This document shows positions 58,101-64,000 of a stretch of DNA of 64,000 nt, piece by piece; position 1 is the first letter of the stretch; every line of letters starts with the position of its first letter. The notes under the pieces were generated by a model that was not told the origin of the DNA, made no database searches, and worked only from the letters and a program-made list of their open reading frames with translations. The DNA is from Acidobacteriota bacterium (GTDB lineage Bacteria > Acidobacteriota > Blastocatellia > Pyrinomonadales > Pyrinomonadaceae). Made by a program: the position numbers and the translations under genes. Location: assembly GCA_019239425.1 (NCBI GenBank), contig JAFAZX010000006.1, forward strand, positions 1-64,000, read 5' to 3'.

Positions 58101-58181
58101 TCCGAGTCGTATCACGCGGCGGAAGAGTGGTTCAACAGGAATTCTCCGTCAGAGACGAGGCCATACCTGCCCCTCCCATAA
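55128..58181 (+). CDS. Putative anti-phage STAND NTPase with N-terminal nuclease domain
   Basis: 1017 residues, three parts. Residues 1-200 resemble Cap4/restriction-like nucleases: AGYNYQAAYAVARL and the PD-(D/E)xK-like GEDLDEVCEDGTVVFTQCK. Residues about 320-560 form a STAND-type P-loop NTPase: Walker A LFVAGAPGDGKTTIVRR (near 350) and Walker B PVVLLLDDPLY (near 405). The rest is helical; three 39-residue units begin at about 829, 868 and 907 (DTxVRxQYLxFL, LRAExARQTxxWL). This order matches Avs-like immune sensors, in which the repeats sense a phage protein and the nuclease destroys DNA. GTG start, weak ribosome site, -10-like TATAGT at 55034. It stands alone between genes on the other strand, with less GC-biased codons. 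Specific Avs class not assignable. Confidence 0.75.
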   Translation: MTEPFLISDERLRALSATRQGRVSIAGYNYQAAYAVARLAVMAVQQPALGLDDWPRQLRYDWGEDLDEVCEDGTVVFTQCKRVATIGQPASLSEVLTGFSAKWLWAPASQRDRLRFRLVCSDPTFSGGGAPPDTLKDDVRGHFLNRLQEPAKSRSDRAVWMSDADAFGHEPLFEALWGRFECVYLAACIVDSEPAGPRLAAEKEALRILLEQGQIDSSGQKQVLSRLRRLIHDNLIAFDPVNESPRSFDRSPRRLDRADVNAAIDPWRPATQRQPPFLLVDRTFLSEQREMTREQFVARQPDWRDVAHGHDETFKFIERDQTAALEAAVLDKMVARIGRAGKLPGLFVAGAPGDGKTTIVRRVVVRLVDAGKLLIADTGVGLREPAAEPDVYVQAIERLQSFGRPVVLLLDDPLYADSPWLDVLRKLNRPGLQVGVVAATPQFLLDEHEGRLGRVCDFEKFGMARTSRRERESLAALYERSTPLKEEEDFLIVAMEAAAGVTFDKIIDRLWLTLADGSALPAARNLSDLPWQTRAFLFVCYFSRAYEACPEPLLLKLLEISGGVPGASDVRTELQRMRHFDGWRIFRFGPQPRAGLEFLGAPVTAAHVIIAQQAWEQRPLPWCDMGELVIEASVSVPETIRAVSSLGVRLRRSSSPQDSSPGTHNNDFVRRLLERWQHESGIETRYVYDLFSPLMMNGQVELFPYIREILLRRATSSPQGWIAVLKLLRLQSDSKLRQQFPKEIDVLSVIQSADFSVAPRRATQFGKQFEDKTPLRDAYIARLLDALDGKLNWQLDSMSLTYLLTISSLDELIPRIPRIKLWLEHHSEDTAVRTQYLSFLLKLPPRFAGLRAETARQTAQWLSEHPHDTSVRTQYLFFLQQLPDEFLDLRAEAARQTDKWLKKHLADTSVRNQYLPFLSQIPYYPTGADGVIPIEEWQRLGSESLRDAVNITVKSGWKKQHQVLVRSFFQLHHELLWSLKMRDSEDVRLALSESYHAAEEWFNRNSPSETRPYLPLP

Positions 58182-58204
58182 AGGACATCTGTCCCCACCG
58201 TCAA

Positions 58205-58777
58205 TCACAGCTTCCGGCTGCCGGGCTTGACGGCGGGGAGGCCCTGGGCGCAGAGGGGGCAGTCAGACGGAGCGACGGCGGGGACTTCGAGGGTGGCGAG
58301 GGCGACGCGGGGGACGCCCACGTCCGCGCGGCCGCCGGAGCGGTCGATGATGGAGGCGGCGCCGACGACGAGCGCGCCCGCCGCGCGCAGTGCGTCGCAG
58401 GTCTCGCGCGTCGAGCCGCCGGTCGTGATGACGTCTTCGACCACGAGGACGCGCTCGCCCGGCCGGACGTTGAAGCCGCGGCGCAAGGTCATGCGCCCCT
58501 CCTCGCGCTCCGTCCAGACGGAGCGCACGCCGAGCGCGCGCGCCACCTCCCAGCCGATGATGATGCCGCCGATGGCGGGCGCGACGACCGTCTCGACCTG
58601 TTGTTTGTCGAACTGCGCGGCGACGGCGCGGCCGAAAGCTTCGGCCTCCGAGGGGTGTTGGAGCACGAGCGCGCACTGTAGATACTGCGGGCTGTGCAGC
58701 CCGCTCGTCAGGACGAAGTGACCTTCCAGAAGCGCCCCCGTCCGGCGAAACCTCTCGACGACTTCCTCTCGGTTCAT
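58205..58777 (-). CDS. pyrE: Orotate phosphoribosyltransferase
   Basis: 190 residues. Joins orotate and PRPP to OMP in pyrimidine synthesis. The PRPP motif is VLVVEDVITTGGSTRETCDA; GHFVLTSGLHSPQYLQ and VVAPAIGGIIIGWEVAR are typical of the longer PyrE type. A C-terminal DCPLCAQGLPAVKPGSRKL keeps two cysteines. ATG 58777 has AAGGA about 10 nt upstream. Divergent from the exonuclease gene. Confidence 0.94.
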   Translation of the reverse strand: MNREEVVERFRRTGALLEGHFVLTSGLHSPQYLQCALVLQHPSEAEAFGRAVAAQFDKQQVETVVAPAIGGIIIGWEVARALGVRSVWTEREEGRMTLRRGFNVRPGERVLVVEDVITTGGSTRETCDALRAAGALVVGAASIIDRSGGRADVGVPRVALATLEVPAVAPSDCPLCAQGLPAVKPGSRKL

Positions 58778-58825
58778 CCGCCGTTTCCTTCCCTTTCCCG
58801 CGCCGCTCCGCTACACTGCGGGCCG

Positions 58826-59680
58826 ATGCAGACCTTCCGCAACCTCGTGCCGGACTCGGCGCTCGTCGAAGAGACCATCAAGCTTCTGCACGCCAGCGGC
58901 GGGCGCGCCCCCGCCGCGGAAGTCTGCGCCAACATCCTCGAACTGCCCGACCTCGACGACGCGGCCGCCTCCTCGCTCGTCAACGAACTCATCGGCGAGG
59001 ACTGGCGACTGCGCGTCACCGACGACGGCTTCGGGGTCGAGGTGCTCTGCGAGGACGACGAGTGCCGCGCGCTCGCGGAGACCGACTTCGTCGTCTTCGA
59101 CATCGAGACGACGGGGCCGAAGATGCCGCCCTCGCGCATCATGGAGATCGGCGCGGCGCGCGTCAATTCGGGACGCATCGTCGCCGAGTTCCAGACGCTC
59201 GTCAACCCGCTCATGCCCATCCCGCCCTTCATCGCCGGCCTGACCGGCATCCGCGACGAGATGGTCGCCACGGCGCCGACCTTCGACGAGGTCGCAGCCC
59301 CCTGGCTCGACTTCGCGGGCACCTCCGTCCTCGTCGCGCACAACGCGGTCTTCGACGTGCGCTTCATCAACCACGAGGTCTCGAACGTCTTTCCGGGGCG
59401 GAGGATGATGAACTCGCACATCTGCACGGTCTCGCTCGCGCGCCAGCTGCTGCCCGAGCTGAAGAGTTTTCGCCTGGGCGCGCTGGCCGAGCACTTCTCC
59501 GTCCCGCACCGCACGCGCCACCGCGCGGGCGACGACGCGCGCGCCACGGCCCGCGTCTTCCTGAGACTGCTCGAACACCTCGACGCGCACGGCGTCCGCG
59601 ACCTCAACGGCGCACGGCGCTTCCAAAAAGCCCTCCCCGCCGACGGCAACGGCCACGCACAGAAGGCGAGTAGTCAGTAG
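58826..59680 (+). CDS. DnaQ-like 3'-5' exonuclease (Pol III epsilon family)
   Basis: 284 residues. Exonuclease motifs: FVVFDIETTGPKMPPSRIMEIGA (Exo I, split over residues 89-111), VLVAHNAVFDVRFI (Exo II) and HRAGDDARATARVF (Exo III, DEDDh type). An N-terminal 85-residue helical region precedes it. Proofreading or DNA/RNA trimming; the true replicative epsilon subunit may lie elsewhere. TACACT at 58811 lies just ahead of the ATG. Last residues SSQ and TAG lie in a repeat hairpin one base from the convergent gene stop. Confidence 0.88.
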   Translation: MQTFRNLVPDSALVEETIKLLHASGGRAPAAEVCANILELPDLDDAAASSLVNELIGEDWRLRVTDDGFGVEVLCEDDECRALAETDFVVFDIETTGPKMPPSRIMEIGAARVNSGRIVAEFQTLVNPLMPIPPFIAGLTGIRDEMVATAPTFDEVAAPWLDFAGTSVLVAHNAVFDVRFINHEVSNVFPGRRMMNSHICTVSLARQLLPELKSFRLGALAEHFSVPHRTRHRAGDDARATARVFLRLLEHLDAHGVRDLNGARRFQKALPADGNGHAQKASSQ

Positions 59681-59689
59681 ACTACGCCT
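59664..59689. terminator. Hairpin containing both convergent stop codons
   Basis: AGGC-(GA)-GTAGTC, loop AGTA, GACTAC-GCCT. It holds the exonuclease TAG (59678-59680) and the VTT-protein TAG (59684-59682 on minus), with one base between. Confidence 0.75.
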
Positions 59690-60299
59690 CCGCTTCTCTC
59701 TTCTTACGCTTCAGCAAACCTCTCACGACGAAGACGACGATGACGAGGACGGCGACGCCGAGGCCGATGGCGGGGTAGTTCTGTGCGAGCACCTCTTTGG
59801 CCTGCTCGCCGTAGCGGACGGCGAGGTAGCCTTCGAGGAAGAAGCGGAAGGCGCGCCCGACCGCGATGGCCGCGGCGAAGCGCGTGAGGCTCAGGCGGAA
59901 GACGCCGGCCGTGATGACGAAGAGCTTGAAGGGGAACGGCGGCGGCAACACGGACGCGACCAGCACGGAGAGCACGTCGTAGCGGTCGACCAGCCCTTTG
60001 ACGCGCGCCTGCTTCTCGGGCGGGAATTTGTCGAGCGCCTTCCGGCCCGCGCGCTTCGAGATGTAGTAGAGGATGACGCAGCCGATGACCGACCCGGCCG
60101 TCGCGCCCAGGGCGTAGAGCGGCATCCGCGCCGGGTTCTGCGTCGAGAGCAGGAGCATCACCGCGTCCGGCCCGCCGGGCAGGGGGATGAGCGCCGAATC
60201 CAACAGCGCGATGGCGAACAGCCCGAAGACTCCGAACGGGACGAGGAAGTCCTTCACCGCCGTCAGCCCGTTCGTGATTTTACGAATCAGCCACTTCAC
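59682..60299 (-). CDS. VTT-domain (DedA/YqaA-like) membrane protein 2
   Basis: 205 residues with about four membrane spans. VTT/SNARE-associated motifs: ALLDSALIPLPGGPDAVMLL, ATAGSVIGCVILYYISKRAG, SVLPPPFPFKLFVITAG and AVGRAFRFFLEGYLAVRYG. Family members include lipid scramblases and flippases for undecaprenyl phosphate or phosphatidylethanolamine. GTG start 3 bp after its paralogue, so the pair is cotranscribed. Confidence 0.83.
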   Translation of the reverse strand: MKWLIRKITNGLTAVKDFLVPFGVFGLFAIALLDSALIPLPGGPDAVMLLLSTQNPARMPLYALGATAGSVIGCVILYYISKRAGRKALDKFPPEKQARVKGLVDRYDVLSVLVASVLPPPFPFKLFVITAGVFRLSLTRFAAAIAVGRAFRFFLEGYLAVRYGEQAKEVLAQNYPAIGLGVAVLVIVVFVVRGLLKRKKREAEA

Positions 60300-60302
60300 G
60301 TT

Positions 60303-60986
60303 CTACTCGGCCGCCCTCCCTTCGGCACGCTCCTCGGCCTTCTCCCCTTCGGCGATCTCGACCGCCGTCCGGCGCGGCGTGCGGACGTGCTTGAACAGAA
60401 CGTAGCCGCCGACGCCGACGACGAGCAGCGCGCCCACGCCGCTCAGGATGTAGAGCCCGTTGTCCTTCATGAAGACCAGCACCTGCTCGCCGTAGAAGAC
60501 CGCGAGCGTTCCCTCGACGACGTAACGGATGCTGCGCGCGATCATCACGGTCAGCATGAACCGCCAACGCGGGTATTCGAGCGCGCCCGCCGTCGCCACG
60601 AAAATCTTGAAGGGCATCGGCGGCGGCAAAAGCGCCGGCACGGCCAGCGCCAGGAACCCGAAGCGCGCGTACGCCCGCTCGACCTTCGCGATGTTCTCGG
60701 CGCTGAAGCGCCGCCGCATCACGGCCTGCCCGCCGCGCCGCATGATCGTGTAGAGCACGAGGCAGCCGAGGACGGAACCCGCGGCGGCGAAGAGCGGGAA
60801 GTAGAAGACGGACTTCGGGTCGCTGTAGCAGCGCGCGACGACGAGGTAGTCGTTAATCTCGGGCAGGCTCAGAAGGGAGGAGTCGAGCGCGCCGATCAGA
60901 ATCATCGCCGGCGCGGCGACGTAGATCGGCACCTCCCTGATGAAGTCGTGCAGCCATTGGACGAACTCGGTCAGCCACTCGAACAT
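60303..60986 (-). CDS. VTT-domain (DedA/YqaA-like) membrane protein 1
   Basis: 227 residues, paralogue of the following gene: ILIGALDSSLLSLPEINDYL, AAAGSVLGCLVLYTIMRRGG, PALLPPPMPFKIFVATAG and IARSIRYVVEGTLAVFYGEQ align motif by motif. The tail is Arg/Glu-rich. The two neighbours may form a heterodimer (inference). ATG 60986 has no clear ribosome site; a heptamer palindrome starts 7 bp upstream. Confidence 0.83.
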   Translation of the reverse strand: MFEWLTEFVQWLHDFIREVPIYVAAPAMILIGALDSSLLSLPEINDYLVVARCYSDPKSVFYFPLFAAAGSVLGCLVLYTIMRRGGQAVMRRRFSAENIAKVERAYARFGFLALAVPALLPPPMPFKIFVATAGALEYPRWRFMLTVMIARSIRYVVEGTLAVFYGEQVLVFMKDNGLYILSGVGALLVVGVGGYVLFKHVRTPRRTAVEIAEGEKAEERAEGRAAE

Positions 60987-60992
60987 TGTTCG

Positions 60993-61096
60993 GTGAATAG
61001 TAAATGGTTAATGGTAAATAGACAAAAGCCGCGCCCGCCGAAGACAAGCCCGACGCGGGCGCGGCCTCCATTCACTATCTACCATTCACTATTTAC
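60993..61096. repeat. GTAAATN heptamer palindrome with GC hairpin inside
   Basis: Left array 60993-61021 (GTGAATA, GTAAATG, GTTAATG, GTAAATA), inverted right array 61069-61096. The loop holds a perfect 11-bp stem (61028-61038, 61055-61065). The right arm supplies the TAA stop of the outer-membrane gene. Confidence 0.92.
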
Positions 61097-61971
61097 TTAA
61101 CGGGAGTGAAGATGGAGGGCGTGTCGTAGGTGACGCCGAAGGTGACGCCGGAGCGCGGGCTGAACTCGGTCAGGCCCTTGATGCCGGCGGCGTCGAAGCG
61201 CAGGCCCGCGGCCCTGACCCTTAGGCCGAGGCGGAACTCGCCGAGCGACTCGGTGCCGAGCGGCGCCACGCCGCCGCGCGTGTTGACGCGGCCGTTGACT
61301 TCGCTCGCGATGTCTACGGTCTTGTTGACGCGGAAGATGCCGCCGAGGCCGTAGAGCAGCATGTCGTTCTGCGTGAAGAGCCGCGTCGGCGCGGTGTAGA
61401 TGCCGAGGCCGAGGTTGCCGAAGGTGTTCAGGCGGCCGTCGCGCCCGAACTTCTTGCCCAGAAGGATGATGCCGAACGCGTTCGTGTTGTTGAGGCCGAT
61501 GCCGCGCGCCTCGTTCGAGTTCGGCAGCTCGACCCCGAACTTGAAGCCCATCGAGGGGCCGCGCCGCGTCTCGTTGCGCAGCTTGATCTTGGTCGCGAGG
61601 CGGAAGTCGCCCGTGTCGTTCGTCGAATTCTGGCCCGGCGCCACCTCAAGAGGAAAGGCCGAGGTGCCGCGCGTGTTGATGCTCAGGAAATTCTGCGCCA
61701 CGCCTTCGATGGAGAACTCGACGTTGGGCGAGAGGCCGACGTGGACGCCGATGACGCCGACGCGCGTCAGGTCGCCCGTCAGGCCCGACGCGGGGAACTT
61801 CGCGTCCTGCATGAAGTCTATGCCGACCTGCACGCGCAGAGACCCCGGCTCCAGCACGTCCACGTCCTCCGTGAGGAGCGGGCGCTGCTGCGCGCGCGCG
61901 GCCGTCGAGAGCAGCAGCGCGAACGCGAGCGCGCAGAAGAGGCGTGCGACTTTCGAGAAGTAAGAAGGCAT
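61093..61971 (-). CDS. Probable outer-membrane beta-barrel protein
   Basis: 292 residues. Signal peptide (LFCALAFALLLSTAARAQQ), then alternating strands with aromatic ends (SLRVQVGIDFMQD, NVEFSIEGVAQNFL, DFRLATKIKLRNE, SMGFKFGVELPNS, SGVTFGVTYDTPSIF). It looks like the MetA-pathway phenol-degradation/transporter-type barrels, without a firm family. ATG 61971 is used because the frame upstream (to 62061) only translates the neighbouring palindrome. The stop is inside a heptamer unit. Confidence 0.72.
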   Translation of the reverse strand: MPSYFSKVARLFCALAFALLLSTAARAQQRPLLTEDVDVLEPGSLRVQVGIDFMQDAKFPASGLTGDLTRVGVIGVHVGLSPNVEFSIEGVAQNFLSINTRGTSAFPLEVAPGQNSTNDTGDFRLATKIKLRNETRRGPSMGFKFGVELPNSNEARGIGLNNTNAFGIILLGKKFGRDGRLNTFGNLGLGIYTAPTRLFTQNDMLLYGLGGIFRVNKTVDIASEVNGRVNTRGGVAPLGTESLGEFRLGLRVRAAGLRFDAAGIKGLTEFSPRSGVTFGVTYDTPSIFTPVK

Positions 61972-62027
61972 GACGGCGGGATTGTATAAGCCGCGCTCCG
62001 TGCGCGTCAACAATATGGCGAACAGGA

Positions 62028-62106
62028 TTTTAACCACAGAGACACAGAGACGCAGCTTCATGAATCCTAAAGGTAAAGCTGTGTCTCTGTGTCTCTGTGG
62101 TTAAAA
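62028..62106. repeat. CACAGAGA-type palindrome (copy 6)
   Basis: Arms 62028-62058 and 62076-62106 (31 nt, one mismatch), loop 17 nt, outer ends TTTTAACC. Lies between the outer-membrane gene and the sigma factor gene, in their divergent gap. Confidence 0.94.
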
Positions 62107-62147
62107 ACATCTGATACTCAAAAATCTCTTCCCGCGGAGAAAAAATT

Positions 62148-62175
62148 GGAAGAAGATACGCGGGGCTTGCGTCTA
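62148..62175 (+). promoter_or_regulatory. Candidate ECF-type promoter (autoregulation)
   Basis: GGAAG (62148-62152), 17-bp spacer, CGTCTA (62170-62175). This resembles the GGAAC/GTC promoters used by many ECF sigma factors and directly precedes an ECF gene, so self-activation is plausible. Confidence 0.55.
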
Positions 62176-62204
62176 TTGTGTCGAATGTTGGGGCGGAGGA
62201 GAGG

Positions 62205-62804
62205 ATGGAGAGCGTCGTCTTGACGGGCGAGGAAGCGCGGGGCGAGGCGGTCATCGAAGCCTGCAAGCAGGGCGACCGCGACGCCTTCCGCCGCCTGTTC
62301 GAGCGCCACAAAGACCGCGTCTACTCCGTCGCCCTCTACTTCTTCGGCGGCGACGAGGCGACGGCTTCGGACGTGACGCAGCAGGTCTTTCTCAAACTCT
62401 TCACGCGCATCCGGCAGTTCCAGGGCGAGGCGGAGTTCACGACCTGGCTCTACCGCCTGACGACGAACCTCTGCGTGGACGAGCAGCGCAAGCGCCGCCG
62501 CGTGCAGCAGTTCGGCGAAGGCTTCGAGCTGAGCGAGCCGCGCGGGCGAAGGGCGCAGGAAGAGAGCCTCGCGCGCAGCGAGGTCGCGCACTCGGTCAAG
62601 CGCGCCGTCGCCGCCCTGAAGCCGAAGCTGCGGGTCGTGATGCTCCTGAAGTATTTCGAGGAGATGAGCTATGAGGAGATCGCCGACGTGCTCGGCCTTT
62701 CGAAGGGGACGGTCGCGTCGCGCCTGAACCGGGGCCACAAGGCGCTCGCGCGAAAACTCGGCCACCTGCGCGGGGCGCTCCTGCGGGAAGAGCGGGAGGG
62801 ATGA
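62205..62804 (+). CDS. ECF-family RNA polymerase sigma factor
   Basis: 199 residues. Region 2: DAFRRLFERHKDRVYSVALY, SDVTQQVFLKLFTRI and FTTWLYRLTTNLCVDEQRKR. Region 4: KPKLRVVMLLKYFEEMSYEE, IADVLGLSKGTVASRLNRG (helix-turn-helix). ATG 62205 follows GGAGGAGAGG; an in-frame GTG at 62178 would lie at or before the predicted transcription start. The stop overlaps the anti-sigma start (ATGA). Confidence 0.93.
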   Translation: MESVVLTGEEARGEAVIEACKQGDRDAFRRLFERHKDRVYSVALYFFGGDEATASDVTQQVFLKLFTRIRQFQGEAEFTTWLYRLTTNLCVDEQRKRRRVQQFGEGFELSEPRGRRAQEESLARSEVAHSVKRAVAALKPKLRVVMLLKYFEEMSYEEIADVLGLSKGTVASRLNRGHKALARKLGHLRGALLREEREG

Positions 62805-63943
62805 TGTTCGCAAGGCATTACAAGAAACATCTCTCGGCCTACGCACACGGCGCGCTCGCGCCCGAAGAGGCCGCGCGCGTCGCCGCGCACCTCGCGGCCT
62901 GCGCCGCCTGCCGCGCCGAGTTCGAAGAGGTCAAGCTCGGCATCCGCCTCGCCGAATCGCTCCCCTCGGTCGCCGCCCCTGCCGGTCTCTGGGAAGGCAT
63001 CGAGGCCGCGCTCGCCAGAGAGTCGAACAGAGAGCGAGAGCGCGCCCCTCAAGCTAAAACACTCTTCCCTTCCCGCCGCCGCGCTTTGACCGCGGCCTTC
63101 GCCACCGTCCTGGTCGCACTGGTCGCGGGCGGCGCGTGGCTCTACCTGCGCGCGCAGCGTCCAGGCTGGGAGGTCGCGCGGGTCGAGGGCGCTCCGCGGG
63201 TCGCTTCGAGTCGCATCGACGAGCGCGGGCGCCTGCGCGTCGGCGAGTGGCTTGAGACCGACTCGGCCTCGCGCGCCGAGATCGCCGTCGCCAACATCGG
63301 CGAGGTCGAGGTCGAGCCGAACACGCGCGTCCGCCTCGTCGAGACGAGACTCACCGAACACCGCCTGGAGCTTGAGCGCGGCACCCTGCACGCGCGCATC
63401 TGGGCGCCGCCCAGACTCTTCTTCGTCAACACGCCCTCGGCCGTCGCGGCCGACCTGGGCTGCGCCTACACGCTCGAAGTTGACGACAAGGGGCGCGGGC
63501 TTCTGCACGTCACCTCGGGCTACGTCGCGCTCGAAACCGAGGCGCGCGAGTCAATCGTCCCGGCCGGCGCCGCCTGCATGACCGAGCCAGGCGCGGGGCC
63601 GGGCACGCCCTTCTTCGAAGACGCGCCCGAGCCTTTCGTCGAGGCGCTCGCCAGACTCGACTTCGAGCACGACCGCGCCTCGCTCGACGCGGTGCTCGCG
63701 GGCGCGAGGGTGAAGGACACTCTGACGCTCTGGCACCTGCTCCCGCGCGTCGGCGTGGAAGAGCGCGCGCGCGTCTACGAAAGACTCGCGGCCCTCGCGC
63801 CGCCGCCAGACGGCGTGACGCGGGAAGGCGTCATCGGGCTCGACCGCCCGATGCTCGACGCCTGGAAGACGAACCTCGAAGGCAACTGGCTCGGCGAGAG
63901 CACGCCCGCCATCCGCCGCGTGTGGCGCAACCTTTGGCGTTGA
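62801..63943 (+). CDS. Anti-sigma factor with zinc finger and FecR-like domain
   Basis: 380 residues. N-terminal ZAS-type finger LSAYAHGALAPEE...HLAACAAC with HxxxCxxC (residues 30-37), one membrane span (AFATVLVALVAGGAWLYL, about 105-122), then a periplasmic FecR-like domain (SRAEIAVANIGEVEVEPNTR, TPSAVAADLGCAYTLEV). It would hold the sigma factor at the membrane and sense an envelope signal; the fused FecR domain replaces the usual small sensor. Second ATG at 62804 is possible. Translation is coupled to the sigma gene. Confidence 0.87.
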   Translation: MMFARHYKKHLSAYAHGALAPEEAARVAAHLAACAACRAEFEEVKLGIRLAESLPSVAAPAGLWEGIEAALARESNRERERAPQAKTLFPSRRRALTAAFATVLVALVAGGAWLYLRAQRPGWEVARVEGAPRVASSRIDERGRLRVGEWLETDSASRAEIAVANIGEVEVEPNTRVRLVETRLTEHRLELERGTLHARIWAPPRLFFVNTPSAVAADLGCAYTLEVDDKGRGLLHVTSGYVALETEARESIVPAGAACMTEPGAGPGTPFFEDAPEPFVEALARLDFEHDRASLDAVLAGARVKDTLTLWHLLPRVGVEERARVYERLAALAPPPDGVTREGVIGLDRPMLDAWKTNLEGNWLGESTPAIRRVWRNLWR

Positions 63944-63962
63944 GTCAAACCGCGCCCTCTTT

Positions 63963-64000
63963 GCTGGGAGCGCGGGCATCCCTGCCCGCAAGCGCGCTTC
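63963..64000. repeat. GGGAGCG element (copy 3), cut by the window edge
   Basis: The left arm and the start of the AGCG hairpin match those at 20158 and 47831. The rest lies outside the window. It follows the anti-sigma stop by 20 bp. Confidence 0.9.

Noticed and set aside
55128..58181. Assigning a specific Avs type
   Set aside because: The domain order fits, but length and sequence do not allow a class call without a search.
61972..62061. N-terminal extension of the outer-membrane protein
   Set aside because: The extra residues (MKLRLCVSVVKILF) are only the translated CACAGAGA palindrome; a proper signal peptide begins at 61971.

Overview
The window looks like chromosomal DNA of a high-GC, Gram-negative-type bacterium. 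Outer-membrane and periplasmic genes, a spoIID-like gene, an S55 peptidase, a tal-pgi fusion and many intergenic palindromes point to the Acidobacteriota (Blastocatellia-like). That placement is an inference from gene content; no rRNA gene is present. No transposase, integrase, phage module or CRISPR array is visible.

Layout. 1-6421 (minus): gnd (cut by the left edge), a tal-pgi fusion, a thioredoxin-like protein beside a 16-cysteine secreted protein, and a LolA-like secreted protein. 6761-9520: an ATP-grasp ligase with a histone-like tail, a secreted hydrolase and tRNA-Phe. 9551-9810: two divergent consensus promoters, one for tRNA-Phe and one for an unidentified small RNA. 9822-12319: a nucleoside-type deaminase and recA. 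12571-21814 (minus): a dispersed but complete tryptophan set read trpE, trpG, trpD, trpC, trpF, trpB, trpA, interrupted by an ankyrin lipoprotein, a GGDEF protein and palindromes. 21877-27441 (minus): hisA coupled to a dienoyl-CoA reductase, and an operon of PLP decarboxylase, exported PEP-synthase-like protein and TPR lipoprotein. 27472-41658: rsmG, S55 peptidase, mobA, hydrolases, a family-39 glycosyltransferase, an oxidoreductase, SpoIID, then miaA-hfq-tmk-holB. 41752-48846 (minus): the envelope/isoprenoid cluster uppS-cdsA-(coiled coil)-dxr-rseP-ispG, and truA. 49187-54923: a secreted metalloprotease and a lipid-type operon (desaturase, hydroxylase, radical SAM). 55128-58181: a single large nuclease-STAND NTPase-helical repeat protein that looks like an anti-phage sensor. 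58205-64000: pyrE, an exonuclease, two VTT membrane proteins, an outer-membrane protein, and an ECF sigma/anti-sigma pair.

Two things stand out. First, the 1017-residue protein at 55128-58181 has the domain order of an Avs-like defence sensor and stands alone among housekeeping genes. Second, the gaps are filled with palindromes whose arms are arrays of 7-nt or 8-nt units. At least six unit types share one plan: array, short loop, inverted array. The arms repeatedly supply the last codons and the stop codon of neighbouring genes. A 7-nt unit containing TAG, TAA or TGA presents a stop in every frame within 21 nt, so these elements could act as frame-independent stops joined to hairpin terminators. 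Some are nested inside one another (31951-32094, 47769-48094).
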